Shown one piece after another: positions 52,784 to 62,133 of a stretch of DNA of 64,000 bases (the stretch's first letter is position 1; every line of letters begins with the position of its first letter). This stretch comes from Chloroflexota bacterium (GTDB taxonomy: Bacteria; Chloroflexota; Limnocylindria; Limnocylindrales; CSP1-4), in assembly GCA_016191345.1 (NCBI GenBank), contig JACPOU010000047.1:1-64000 (forward strand), written 5' to 3'. The translations under genes were made by a program, and so were the position numbers. Below the pieces are notes generated by a model, which was given only the letters and a program-made list of their open reading frames with translations, was not told where the DNA came from and did no database searches.

Positions 52784-55132
52784 ATGTTCAGCCGCTGGGG
52801 TGCCTTCGTCTACCGACGGCGCCGGGTCGTCCTCCTCGTCATGGTCCTCGTGGCCGCGGGCGCGATCCCGCTGGCGGCGGGGGCGTCGGCGCAGCTGAGC
52901 GCGGGCGGCTGGCTCGACCCGAAGTCGGAATCCGCCAATGTGGCGAATCGAATCCAGGACGAGTTCGGCGGCGGCCGGACGTCGTACGTGGCGCTCTTCC
53001 GATCGGCGGCCCCCGGCGCGGACGCAACATCGGCCGAGTTCCAGGCCGCGATCGCGACGACGGTCGCCGCGGTCCGCGACGATCCCCGTGTCAGCGGTGT
53101 GACCGGTTACGCCGAGACGGGCGACGACCGGTTCATCTCGACCGAGGGCGATACCGCGTACGTCGTCATCGGGCTCGACATGACCGATGACGAATCCGTC
53201 GGCGCCGTGGATGGCATTCGGGCCAAGCTCGCCGTGCCTGCCGGCTACTCCGTGGCGCTGACCGGCTTCGGGCCGATCCAGAAGGATTCCGCCGAGCTCT
53301 CCGAGCAGGACCTCCAGCGGGCGGAGACGGTCTCCCTGCCGATCGCGGCGATCGTCCTCATCCTCGTCTTCGCCTCGATCGTCGCGGCCGGCATGCCGCT
53401 CCTCGTGGCGGGCCTCGCGATCCCCACCTCGCTCGGGATCATCGGGCTCGTTGCGCAGCAGACCGAGATGAGCATCTACGTCCTCAACATCGCAACGATG
53501 CTCGGGCTGGCGCTGGCGATCGACTATTCCCTCTTCATCACCAGCCGGTTCCGCGAGGAGCTGGCCAGGGGCCGGAACGTGGAGCAGGCGGTGACGATCG
53601 CGGTGGGCACCGCCGGCAAGGCGGTCCTCTTCTCGGGCATCGCCGTTGCGATCGGCCTGTCCGGCCTCCTCTGGTTCTCGGCCAGCGCGCTGAGCTCGAT
53701 CGGGCTCGGCGGCGCGATCGTCGTCCTCTCCTCGGTCATCTTCTCGCTGACCTTCCTGCCGGCGGTCCTCGGCATGCTCGGCCCCCGCGTCAATGCGCTG
53801 TCGGTCCGCTCGCTGCTGCGGCGCATCGGCATCGTCGGCGATGAGCCGACGGTCCGCCATTCGCGCTGGGAGCAGGTGGCGCACGCGGTCATGCGCCGGC
53901 CATTGGCGGTGCTCCTTCCCGTCCTCGCGGTCCTCGCGATCGCCGGCTCGCCGTTCTTCCGGCTCCAGCAGGGCGTGCCGGACGCGACGGTCTTCCCAGC
54001 CGGCACCGAGAGCCGCGACGCGTGGGTGGCGCTCCTCGATGAGTTCCGCCCCGGCGAGACGACCCCGATCACGATCCTCCTCGACACGAAGGCCGATGCG
54101 ACCGACCCGGCGAGCATCGCCGCGGTCATGGCCTACGCGGACAAGGTCGATGCCGTCGACGGGGTCGACCGCGTGGAGGGGCCGTTCACGATCCGGGATC
54201 CCCAGACCGGGGCGACGCTCACGGCGAACCAGGTCGCGCAGCTGTACGCCGCGCCGGCGGGGACGCTCCCGCCCCAGCTCGAGGCCGCGGTCGGGGCGCT
54301 CAAGGAGGCCTACATCCGGGGCACGACCGTCCGGCTCAATGCGGTGAGCCCCCTCCGCCCGACGACGCCCCAGGGCACCGCGGTGGTGCCGCGGGTCCGC
54401 GCCGTCGAAGCCGGCACCGGCATCAGCGGCGTCGAGGTCGGCGGCACCGCGGCGATCTCCGAGGACTTCCTCCAGGCCCAGAACGACCGGCTGCCGATCG
54501 CGGTCGGGACGACGCTCCTCGCCTCCGCGCTCATCCTCTTCCTGCTCTTCGGCTCGCTCGCGATCCCGTTGAAGGCGGTCGTGATGACGCTCCTGTCGCT
54601 CTCGGCGAGCTTCGGCGCCCTCGTCTGGATCTTCCAGGAGGGCAACCTCCACGAGCTGCTCGGCTTCCAGCCGATCGGGTTCACGATCGCCGGCAACCCG
54701 ATCATCATGTTCGCGGTGCTCATCGGCCTGTCCATGGACTACGAGGTCCTGCTCCTCTCGAGGATCCAGGAGTCGTACCGCCGGACCGGTGACAACACTG
54801 CGGCGGTGGCCGAGGGCCTGGCGAAGACTGCCGGGGTGATCACCGGCGCGGCGATGGTCATGGTCGTGGTCTTCGCGGCATTCGCCCTCGCCGACGTCGT
54901 CACGATCAAGAGCATCGGCGTGGGGATGGCGCTCGCCGTCCTCCTCGACGCCACCGTCGTCCGGATCCTCCTCGTGCCCGCGACGATGCGGCTCCTGGGC
55001 GAGTGGAACTGGTGGGCGCCCGGTATCCTCGGCCGCGTGGCGGACAGGCTGGGCTTCAGCCATGTCGAGGACGAGGGCGAGAGCGGCGCGGCGATCGACG
55101 GGCCCGCGGCGGATGCGCCCGGGGTCGCCTGA
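52784..55132 (+). CDS. MMPL/RND-family transporter
   Basis: A 782-residue inner-membrane exporter of the MMPL branch of the RND superfamily, with about 12 membrane segments in two repeats and two extracytoplasmic loops. Proton-relay Asp-Tyr pairs are present in both halves: LAIDYSLFITSRFREEL and GLSMDYEVLLLSRIQES. Such pumps export lipids or drugs. The gene is under a TetR-type operator, so a small amphipathic compound may be the signal. ATG 52784 with AAGGGAAGGGA upstream. A small membrane protein gene follows after 25 bases. Confidence 0.93.
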   Translation: MFSRWGAFVYRRRRVVLLVMVLVAAGAIPLAAGASAQLSAGGWLDPKSESANVANRIQDEFGGGRTSYVALFRSAAPGADATSAEFQAAIATTVAAVRDDPRVSGVTGYAETGDDRFISTEGDTAYVVIGLDMTDDESVGAVDGIRAKLAVPAGYSVALTGFGPIQKDSAELSEQDLQRAETVSLPIAAIVLILVFASIVAAGMPLLVAGLAIPTSLGIIGLVAQQTEMSIYVLNIATMLGLALAIDYSLFITSRFREELARGRNVEQAVTIAVGTAGKAVLFSGIAVAIGLSGLLWFSASALSSIGLGGAIVVLSSVIFSLTFLPAVLGMLGPRVNALSVRSLLRRIGIVGDEPTVRHSRWEQVAHAVMRRPLAVLLPVLAVLAIAGSPFFRLQQGVPDATVFPAGTESRDAWVALLDEFRPGETTPITILLDTKADATDPASIAAVMAYADKVDAVDGVDRVEGPFTIRDPQTGATLTANQVAQLYAAPAGTLPPQLEAAVGALKEAYIRGTTVRLNAVSPLRPTTPQGTAVVPRVRAVEAGTGISGVEVGGTAAISEDFLQAQNDRLPIAVGTTLLASALILFLLFGSLAIPLKAVVMTLLSLSASFGALVWIFQEGNLHELLGFQPIGFTIAGNPIIMFAVLIGLSMDYEVLLLSRIQESYRRTGDNTAAVAEGLAKTAGVITGAAMVMVVVFAAFALADVVTIKSIGVGMALAVLLDATVVRILLVPATMRLLGEWNWWAPGILGRVADRLGFSHVEDEGESGAAIDGPAADAPGVA

Positions 55133-55157
55133 GGATCGAAGCCGGGAGGAGAGGACG

Positions 55158-55709
55158 ATGTCGGTGGATGAGGAGCGCGGCTCGTCCGTGCCCGCGGACG
55201 GCCAGCCGGTCGTCCACGTCAATGGTTGGCAGTGGGGTCGCGACGAGGATCGCCGGCCGGGATTGCCGTGGATCGGGATCTTCCTCGTCGTCTTCGGCGG
55301 GTTGCTGATCCTCGAGAACTCGCTGCCCGCCTACCGGAACCTGGGCAACATCCTCGTCCTCGCGATCGGCGTCGCGACGCTGCTCGCGTGGGCGCTCCGG
55401 CGCGGCTCGGCCGCCCTGTACATCGGGGCGTTCCTGACGGCCGCGGCCCTGCCGGTGGCCATCGAGGGCGCCACGGGAACGGATCTCGGGCCGGGCTGGG
55501 GGACGCTGTTCTTCGGGATCGCGCTGCTGTTCATCGCCCTTGTCCGCGCCTCGAGCCGCGGCGGCTGGGGCTGGCAGGCCACGGCGGGCGCGGTCCTCGT
55601 GTTCCTCGCCTCGACCGAGATCGCGATCCCGGAAGTCGGCAACCTCGTGCTGCCGGCGCTGCTCGTCGTCCTGGGGCTGCTCCTGCTGGTGCGGGGCGCG
55701 CGGCGGTAG
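55158..55709 (+). CDS. polytopic membrane protein (LiaI/DUF5668-like)
   Basis: A 183-residue protein with a hydrophilic N-terminal 35 residues and about six membrane segments (36-54, 58-80 and so on). The pattern LPWIGIFLVVFGGLLILEN, and paired short hydrophobic helices, resemble LiaI-like (DUF5668) proteins found with envelope stress regulators. It is probably co-transcribed with the MMPL exporter. ATG 55158 follows GGGAGGAGAGG. The family assignment is tentative. Confidence 0.75.
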   Translation: MSVDEERGSSVPADGQPVVHVNGWQWGRDEDRRPGLPWIGIFLVVFGGLLILENSLPAYRNLGNILVLAIGVATLLAWALRRGSAALYIGAFLTAAALPVAIEGATGTDLGPGWGTLFFGIALLFIALVRASSRGGWGWQATAGAVLVFLASTEIAIPEVGNLVLPALLVVLGLLLLVRGARR

Positions 55710-55728
55710 CCCGCGCTCGCGGCAGGGG

Positions 55729-57072
55729 TCAGGTCGCCGCGGCCGCGACCGGGCTCGTGACCCGGTCGATCGCCTCGCCGAGGACCTCGGTGATCCGGGC
55801 CAGCTCGTCGGCCGTGACGACGAACGGCGGTCCCAGGAGGATCGAGTCGCCGTCCGTCCCGTCGGCAAGGCCGGTGCCGGAGTAGAGCAGGACGCCGTTC
55901 GACTTCGCGTCGCGGACGATCGCCTCGGTGACCCTCGCGGCCCTTGGAAAGGCCGCCCGGGACTCGCGGTCCGCGACCAGCTCCACGCCGACCATCAGCC
56001 CCCGGCCCCGGACCTCGCCCACGTTCTGGTGGCTCGCGAGGCGCTCGCGGAGTCGATCTGCAAGCTGCTCGCCACGCGCGGCGCTCGCCGCGACCAGGTC
56101 CTCGGCCTCGAGGATGCGGAGGACCTCGCCCGCGACCGCGGCGCCCACGGCATGGTGCGAATAGGTGAACCCGTGGACGAAGCCGCCGGCCTCGATGACC
56201 GTGTCGTGGACCGTGCCGCTGGCCGCGACGAATCCGAACGGCCAGTAGCCCGACGTCGCCCCCTTCGCGGCGACGAGGATGTCGGGCCGGATGCCCCAAT
56301 GGTCGACGCCGAACCAGCGACCCGTCCGCCCGAAGCCGGTCATGACCTCGTCGGCGATGAGGAGCACGCCGTGGCGGCGGCAGACCTCGGCGATCGCCGG
56401 CCAGTAGCCGTCGGGTGGCGTCGCCGCAGCGAGCGTCGCACCGACAATGGGTTCGGCGATGAACGCGGCCACGGTCCCCGGGCCGGCACCGACGATGGCG
56501 CGCTCGAGCTCGTCGGCGAGCTCAGCGGGATCGCCGAGCGCGCTGGCACCCGGGTAGCCGGCGCGGTACGGATACGCCGCGCTGACGTGGCGGAACCGGC
56601 CGAGCCAGCTCTCGTACGGGCGTCGGAGCGGCTTGCGGCCGCTCAGGTCCAGCGCACCGAGCGTGTTGCCGTGGTAGCTCCCCCACCGCGCGATGACGAT
56701 CCAGCGATCCTTCTCGCCCCGCGCGAGGTGGAACGCCCGCGCCAGCTTGAGCGCTGTCTCGATCGCCTCGCTTCCGCCGCTGACCGGGTACAACCTTGGG
56801 TCATCGAGGGGCAGGTGCGGCGCGATCGCCGACGCGTACGACTCGAGCGGCTCGTTCGTGAAGGCACTGCCGTGGGCGTAGCTGAGGGCCGCGGCCTGGC
56901 GCGCCATGACATCCGCGACGGCCTGCCGCCCGTGGCCAACGTTCACGACGATTGCGCCACCCGCGGCGTCGAGATAGGCCTTGCCGTCCGCGTCCCAGAT
57001 CCTGCTGCCCTCGGCCCGCACCGCCGTCGGCAGGGCAGCATCAGGCGATCGGCGAAATACGTGGCTGGTCAC
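55729..57072 (-). CDS. class III aminotransferase (second copy)
   Basis: A 447-residue PLP enzyme. The cofactor aspartate is in LIADEVMTGFGRTGRWF and the lysine in LVAAKGATSGYWPFG. It differs widely from the copy at 2923-4257 and resembles omega-amino-acid/diamine or adenosyl-type transaminases of uncertain substrate. It is convergent with the membrane protein gene and stands alone. GTG start at 57072; the frame is open further upstream without support. Confidence 0.9.
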   Translation of the reverse strand: MTSHVFRRSPDAALPTAVRAEGSRIWDADGKAYLDAAGGAIVVNVGHGRQAVADVMARQAAALSYAHGSAFTNEPLESYASAIAPHLPLDDPRLYPVSGGSEAIETALKLARAFHLARGEKDRWIVIARWGSYHGNTLGALDLSGRKPLRRPYESWLGRFRHVSAAYPYRAGYPGASALGDPAELADELERAIVGAGPGTVAAFIAEPIVGATLAAATPPDGYWPAIAEVCRRHGVLLIADEVMTGFGRTGRWFGVDHWGIRPDILVAAKGATSGYWPFGFVAASGTVHDTVIEAGGFVHGFTYSHHAVGAAVAGEVLRILEAEDLVAASAARGEQLADRLRERLASHQNVGEVRGRGLMVGVELVADRESRAAFPRAARVTEAIVRDAKSNGVLLYSGTGLADGTDGDSILLGPPFVVTADELARITEVLGEAIDRVTSPVAAAAT

Positions 57073-57226
57073 CCGGTGATTGTAGGCGCCGGACCGCGCT
57101 CCACCGGCCGCGCCGGCCGGCTCCACCGGCTGCGCAGGTCTCAGTCGTCGCGGCAATCCAGGCAGCGCCATTCGTATTCCCGTTTTCGGGCGCCCAAGAT
57201 GACCTTCCCAGAATCGTGATGCCCAT

Positions 57227-57829
57227 CTACGTCATACGAACGGCTCGGATCGGGGTCGGCCGGCGCGGAAGGGCGTCCAACGCCGTGGCCAGGCGCCCGA
57301 GGCGGGGCGGCCGCAGGGCGGACGCGCCCGAGGCGGGGCGGCCGCAGGGCGGACGCGCCCGAGGCGGGGCGGCCGCAGGTTGGAAAGGCGCCCGAGGCGG
57401 GGCGGCCCGCACGTCGACGATCGTCGCCGGGTGGTACTCGAGCGCGCCGGCGTCGAGGGTCGGGAGCGGGGCCGGGCTCGGCCGGGGCTCGGAAGGGATG
57501 ACGGGCGGCGACGCGGCCGCGACGGGATAGGCGAAGGTCCGCTGGGCACCGGGGCCGGCGGGCAGGCGCTCGAGGCGGGCGCGGCCGGGGGCGGTCCGGA
57601 GTGTCCAGCCCTGAGGCAGCGAAGCGGCCGTGGCCACGTCGGCGAAGACGATCGCCCCGTCCGCGACGACCGGCCCCACGACGCGCCGACCATTCGCCGC
57701 GAGGGCGGCGAGGAGGTCATCGAACCGGGCCCGGGGCAGGAACCGCCTCGAGCCCTCGGCCAACCCGGTGGCCTCGTCCGCGACCGGGGGAAGCCGCGCG
57801 CGCCCGGGCAGCGGGACCGGCATCACCAT
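57227..57829 (-). pseudogene. truncated [NiFe]-hydrogenase beta-subunit-like protein (HydB-type N-terminus)
   Basis: The first 100 residues match the N-terminus of the 4Fe-4S dicluster beta subunit of group 3b [NiFe] hydrogenases: RFDDLLAALAANGRRVVGPV, DGAIVFADV, SLPQGWTLRTAPGRARLERL, then FAYPV. Where GPxSWKRF should follow, the frame turns into Pro/Ala-rich sequence and then into 31-base tandem repeats. No cysteine cluster motif remains. The start overlaps the cNMP-protein stop, the gene order of intact operons. The other hydrogenase genes are absent. This is inferred from recalled family patterns. Confidence 0.6.
57293..57407. repeat. 31-bp tandem repeats
   Basis: The 31-mer starting GCGCCCGAGGCGGGGCGGCC occurs at 57293-57323, 57324-57354 and in part at 57355-57379, with another partial copy at 57388-57407. 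The period is not a multiple of three, so each copy shifts the frame. It makes up the 3' end of the truncated hydrogenase-like gene. Confidence 0.9.
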
Positions 57830-58347
57830 GGTTCGACGCCCTCGGCGTGGAAGAGGTCGAGGAGCTGGTCGCGCGTCCCGGCGAGCCGGTCGGCGATGGT
57901 CTCGAGGATCCGCGGGAGGAGCGCGGCGGCCAGCGCCTGGTCCTCGGCGATCAGCGATCGCAGCGTCTCGGCGTCGATGATCGCCAGGCGGGTCGGCTCC
58001 AGGGTCGTCGCGTTCGTGGTGGCGCGGTACGGCGGCACGATCACGGACCAGCCGACGATGTCGTTGGCCTCGAGCGTCAGGATCGTGATCGCCCCCCGGT
58101 CCGGGATGCGCATCCGGAGCGCCACCCGGCCCGAGATCAGGATCGCCAGGAAGGCTGCCGGATCGCCCTCGTGCATGAAGGTGACGCCGGCATCGAGGTC
58201 CAGCTGGGCGACCAGTGGCGCGAGCCTGTCGCGGGCAACCACTGGCAGGCTCTCGAACCAGGCGATCGCGGGCGGCGCCGCCTCCGGGCGCGATGCGGTC
58301 CCCTGCGTCCTCATTCCGGGGCTGCTGGCCATCTCGTGAACCTCCAC
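57823..58347 (-). CDS. cyclic-nucleotide-binding-domain protein (no HTH)
   Basis: A 174-residue Crp-like sensor domain: FESLPVVARDRLAPLVAQLD, then MHEGDPAAFLAILISGRVAL, IPDRGAITILTLEANDIVGW and TRLAIIDAETLRSLI. No DNA-binding HTH follows the helical C-terminus, so it is not a standalone CRP regulator. Proteins of this kind head group 3b hydrogenase operons, which fits the gene remnant that overlaps its stop. GTG start at 58347, or the ATG five codons later. Confidence 0.8.
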   Translation of the reverse strand: MEVHEMASSPGMRTQGTASRPEAAPPAIAWFESLPVVARDRLAPLVAQLDLDAGVTFMHEGDPAAFLAILISGRVALRMRIPDRGAITILTLEANDIVGWSVIVPPYRATTNATTLEPTRLAIIDAETLRSLIAEDQALAAALLPRILETIADRLAGTRDQLLDLFHAEGVEPW

Positions 58348-58611
58348 GCCGGAGGCTACGGGTGGGGGCCCCTCGACAGCAGCGCCATCGGTCCCGAATG
58401 GACGTCCTCCGCGGCCCGCGCGGGCCGGGACCCCGGCGGCGAGGTCACGGGCAACTCGGGACCTTCGGCCCTATCGCGCGCTTCCGTCCGGATCGAGGAT
58501 TCGGGCGCGGTGGATGCCGGAGGGGACGCCCGGTATCCACCCTTTCGATTCCCGGCAACCGCCAAGCGAACCCGTTCAGGCGAGGCGGGTCCCGGCTCGC
58601 GGGCCCGCAGA

Positions 58612-58794
58612 GGCGTCACGAAGCGGGTCGCGATTCCCGCCCAGGCCCAGCTGAACGGCGACCGGATCGAGATCGTCGGGTCGCTGACCTTCCCGTTCTC
58701 GGACTTCGCGATGACCCCTCCGGACATCGCCAACTTCGTGCAGGTCGAGGACGATGCCACGCTCGAGGTGCTGCTCAGCCTCGTGAAGGCCTGA
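58612..58794 (+). pseudogene. YceI-family C-terminal fragment
   Basis: About 60 codons end in TGA at 58792 and read like the end of a YceI lipocalin-like domain: GVTKRVAIPAQAQLNGDRIE, GSLTFPFSDFAMTPPDIANF, VQVEDDATLEVLL. The N-terminal two thirds are not recognisable in any frame upstream (58348-58611), where the translations are low-complexity. A truncated remnant is the simplest reading. Confidence 0.65.
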
Positions 58795-58829
58795 GCCGGG
58801 GACGACGTCCCGGCGAATGCGAGACGCCC

Positions 58830-60101
58830 TCAGAGCAGGTTGAGGCGGCGGGCCTCCGACCGGAGCTGGTCGCGGAACACCGGGTCGGCAATGCCGATCA
58901 GCGCCTCGGCCCGCTCGTGGAGCGATCGACCCCAGAGCTCGGCGACGCCCCACTCGGTCACGATCGTCCGGGCGTGGGCACGGGTCGTCACGACGCCGGC
59001 GCCACCCTTGAGCGCGGACACGATCCGGGACGTGGTCCCTCCCGCCGCGGACGCGGGGAGGGCGATGATCGCCCGGCCCTCCTCGGCCAGCGACGCGCCC
59101 CGGACGAAGTCCATCTGCCCGCCGACGCCCGAGTACATCCGGTGGCCGATGCTGTCGGCCACGACCTGGCCGGTGAGGTCGACCTCGATCGCCGAGTTGA
59201 TCGCGGTCATCCGGCTGAATGAGCGGATGACGTGGGTGTCGTTCGTGAAGTCGACCGAGCGCATCTCGACCATCGGGTTGTCCCGAACGAAGTCGTAGAG
59301 GCGGGCCGTGCCCATCATGAACGCGGCCACGATCTTGCCGCGGTTGCGCTCCTTGCGGCTGCCGTTGATGACGCCCTTCTCGACGAGGTCCACGACGACG
59401 TCGGTGAACATCTCGGTGTGGACGCCGAGATCGCGCTTGTCGGCCAGGGCGACCCCCACGGCGGAGGGGATGCCGCCGATGCCCATCTGGATCGTGGCCC
59501 CATCGGGGACGAGATCGGCCACGAACTGGCCGATCCGGTTCTCCACCTCGCCGAGCTCACCGACGCGATGCTCGTATGGCGGAACGTCGCACGCGACGGC
59601 AAGGTCGATGTCGTTGACGTGGATGAAGCTCTCGCCGAGCGTGCGCGGAACGGCCTCGTTGAACTGGACGATGACCGTCTTCGCGGCGCGGATCGCGGCG
59701 TGCATCGCCTCGACGCTCGTGCCCAGGGAGCAGAAGCCGTGGGCATCGGGCGGGGTCGCGTTGACGAAGACGGCATCAAGCGGCAGGAGGCCCCGGTCGA
59801 AGAGCCGAGGAACATCGGAGAGGAACGCGGGAATGTACTCGGCGCGACCCTCGTTGATCGCCGCCCGGGCGTTCGGGCCGATGAAGAGCGCCCGGTGGCG
59901 GAAGTGTGGCGCCATCTCGGGGGCGAGATGCGGGCCGGGTCCCTCGCAGTGGAGGTGGAGGACCCCGACGTCCTCGAGCTCGGCGGCCCGGGCGACGAGG
60001 GCGTCGAGGAGGACAGACGGCGTCGCCGCCGCGCAGTGCAGGTAGACCTGCTCCCCGGAACGGATCCCGGCGACGGCTTCTTCGGCAGTGACGATCCGCA
60101 T
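58830..60101 (-). CDS. acetyl-CoA hydrolase/transferase family (4-hydroxybutyrate CoA-transferase-like)
   Basis: A 423-residue family I CoA-transferase of the Cat1/AbfT type. Conserved parts: IQMGIGGIPSAVG, LGVHTEMFTDVVVDLVEKG with the likely catalytic glutamate, and GVGGQMDFVRGA. It would move CoA between acetate and a short acyl group such as 4-hydroxybutyrate, butyrate or succinate. It stands between the YceI fragment and the DevR-like regulator. ATG 60101. Confidence 0.9.
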   Translation of the reverse strand: MRIVTAEEAVAGIRSGEQVYLHCAAATPSVLLDALVARAAELEDVGVLHLHCEGPGPHLAPEMAPHFRHRALFIGPNARAAINEGRAEYIPAFLSDVPRLFDRGLLPLDAVFVNATPPDAHGFCSLGTSVEAMHAAIRAAKTVIVQFNEAVPRTLGESFIHVNDIDLAVACDVPPYEHRVGELGEVENRIGQFVADLVPDGATIQMGIGGIPSAVGVALADKRDLGVHTEMFTDVVVDLVEKGVINGSRKERNRGKIVAAFMMGTARLYDFVRDNPMVEMRSVDFTNDTHVIRSFSRMTAINSAIEVDLTGQVVADSIGHRMYSGVGGQMDFVRGASLAEEGRAIIALPASAAGGTTSRIVSALKGGAGVVTTRAHARTIVTEWGVAELWGRSLHERAEALIGIADPVFRDQLRSEARRLNLL

Positions 60102-60253
60102 GCCTCGAGGATAGGCGCCCGAGGTGCCGGAACCCGGGGTCCGGACGGCCCATGCTGCGGGGCCGAATGTCGGCGGCTCGTCGGGACCGCGATGCGAATG
60201 GGCGGGACCGTCGCCACGGGCCGAGGTGGGGCCGGACGGGTTCCCGGCGGCGA

Positions 60254-60928
60254 TCAGCCGCCGCCACCTCGATCGAAGCGGTGCTTGGCGACGAACGCGG
60301 CGGCCTGGGCCCGTCGCTCCAGGTTGAGCTTCGAGAGGATCGAGCTCACGTAGTTCTTGACCGTCTTGTCGGACAGGAAGACCTCCGACGCGATCTCCTT
60401 GTTCGTCTTGCCCTCGGCGACGAGCAGCAGGATCTTCTGCTCCTGCGACGTGAGCTGGGCGAGCTCGTCCGTGTACGTGCCGGTGGCGATTCGGCGGACC
60501 CGCTCGAGGACCTTCTCGGTCACGGCCGGATCGAGGAGCGATTCGCCCCGGCCGACCGCCTCGAGCGCCGACACGAGATCCCGGGCCCGAATCTGCTTCA
60601 GCAGGTAGCCCGCCGCGCCGGCGACGATCGCGGACAGCACAGCCTCCTCGTCCGGGAACGAGGTCAGCATGACGACGCGCGTCGCGGGAAGCTCGGCGCG
60701 GATCTCGCGGCAGGCCTCGATGCCGGAGCCGTCCGGGAGCCGGACGTCCATGACGACGATGTCCGGCTCGAGCCGGAGTGCCTGCTCGACGGCCTCGGCG
60801 ACGGAGCCCGCCTCCGCGACGACCTGGAACCCTTCCCGCCGGTCGAGCAGGGCGACGAGCCCCTGCCGGACCACCTCGTGATCGTCGACGACCAGGAGGC
60901 GCATCGGTCGTGGCTGGGTGTCGGTCAC
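60254..60928 (-). CDS. NarL/DevR-like response regulator
   Basis: A 224-residue response regulator. Receiver domain: acidic pocket LLVVDDHEVV, phospho-Asp D61 in VMDVRLPDGSG, T89, and K111 in LLKQ. The C-terminal LuxR HTH reads LTSQEQKILLLVAEGKTNKE then IASEVFLSDKTVKNYVSSIL. The layout and the KTVKNYVSSILSKL helix match DevR/DosR. GTG at 60928 overlaps the kinase stop as GTGA, so the pair is coupled. Confidence 0.94.
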   Translation of the reverse strand: MTDTQPRPMRLLVVDDHEVVRQGLVALLDRREGFQVVAEAGSVAEAVEQALRLEPDIVVMDVRLPDGSGIEACREIRAELPATRVVMLTSFPDEEAVLSAIVAGAAGYLLKQIRARDLVSALEAVGRGESLLDPAVTEKVLERVRRIATGTYTDELAQLTSQEQKILLLVAEGKTNKEIASEVFLSDKTVKNYVSSILSKLNLERRAQAAAFVAKHRFDRGGGG

Positions 60929-62133
60929 GGGGCAACGGTCTCCGGTCGGAGCAGCGGTATCCGGACGATGATACGGGTCCCGGCCCCCGACCGGCTGTCG
61001 ATCTCGAGGCTGCCGCCGATCGAGACGGCGCGATCCCGCAGGTTCGCCAGGCCGAAGTGCCCGGCGCCCCGCGTCGCGTCCGGGTCGAAGCCGGTCCCGT
61101 CGTCCTCGATCGAGAGAATCGCCGTCTCCTCGTGCACCCGGATGGAGAGGCGCGTCTGCGTCCCGTGGCTGTGGCGGAGGGCATTGCTGAGCGCCTCGCG
61201 GGCGATCTGGAGCACCTGGGTCGCCGCCTCGGCCGAGACGACTTCGTCGAGCTCGGCCGCGTCGCCGATGTCGAGGTCGAGGGCCATGCCCGTTCGCGAG
61301 GTGAGGAGCAACTCGTCGGTCAGCCCCGCGAGGCGGGCCCCGAGCGAGATGTCGGCGTCCTCCGCTCCGAGGCCCATGATGAAGGTCCGGACCTCGCCGA
61401 TCGTGGAGTTCAGTCGGTCGATCGCCCGGTCCACGCGCGCGGCCGCCTCGGCCGGTGTCTCCGTCATGCGCTCGGCCACGTCCTCGAGGGACAGGGCCAC
61501 CGCATAGAGGCTCTGAATGATCCCGTCGTGGAGGTCGCGCCCGATCCGGAGGCGCTCGTCCACGAGCGCCAGTCGCTGGACGCGGGCGTGGAGGCGCGCG
61601 TTCTGGATCGCGATCCCGGCATGCAGGGCAAACATCTCGACGAGCCGCTGGTCCGATTCGCTGAACTCCGCGGAGCCCTGCTTGTCCGTGAGGTAGAAGT
61701 TGCCGATCGCGGGTCCGCCCGTCCGGATCGGCAGGCCGAGGAACGAGCCCATCGGCGGGTGATTGACGGGGAAGCCGTACGAGTCCGGGTGTCGTGCGAT
61801 GTCCGGGATGCGGTAGGCCCGCGCCTCGCGGATGATCAGGCCGAGGAGGCCGTGGCCACGCGGCGGCGGCCCGATCGCGGCCCGGTCCTCCGCGCTGATG
61901 CCGCTCGTGATGAAGCGCTCGATGCGGCCGGCGGCGTCGACGATGCCGAGCGCTGCGTACCGGGCGTGGACGAGCTCCCGGACGCTGTCGACGATGAGCT
62001 GGAGCACGCGATCCAGGTCGAGCTCGCCGGCGATGGCACGCGTCGCGGCGTCGAGCGCGTCGATCGCGGCGACGACGGAGAAGTCGCCAGCCATCGTGTC
62101 GGCGAGGGGGCGCGAGGTGGGACGATCGGGCAC
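60925..62133 (-). CDS. GAF-domain sensor histidine kinase (DevS/NarX-like)
   Basis: A 402-residue cytoplasmic kinase with no membrane segment. A GAF domain spans about 40-178. The HisKA_3 phosphorylation site is H202 in GRDLHDGIIQSLYAVALSL, followed by HATPase_c with NALRHSHG (N box) and SIEDDGTGFD (G1), and GLANLRDRAVSIGG. One GAF domain instead of the two in DevS; a heme ligand cannot be decided. It phosphorylates the adjacent response regulator. GTG start at 62133. Confidence 0.92.
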   Translation of the reverse strand: MPDRPTSRPLADTMAGDFSVVAAIDALDAATRAIAGELDLDRVLQLIVDSVRELVHARYAALGIVDAAGRIERFITSGISAEDRAAIGPPPRGHGLLGLIIREARAYRIPDIARHPDSYGFPVNHPPMGSFLGLPIRTGGPAIGNFYLTDKQGSAEFSESDQRLVEMFALHAGIAIQNARLHARVQRLALVDERLRIGRDLHDGIIQSLYAVALSLEDVAERMTETPAEAAARVDRAIDRLNSTIGEVRTFIMGLGAEDADISLGARLAGLTDELLLTSRTGMALDLDIGDAAELDEVVSAEAATQVLQIAREALSNALRHSHGTQTRLSIRVHEETAILSIEDDGTGFDPDATRGAGHFGLANLRDRAVSIGGSLEIDSRSGAGTRIIVRIPLLRPETVAP

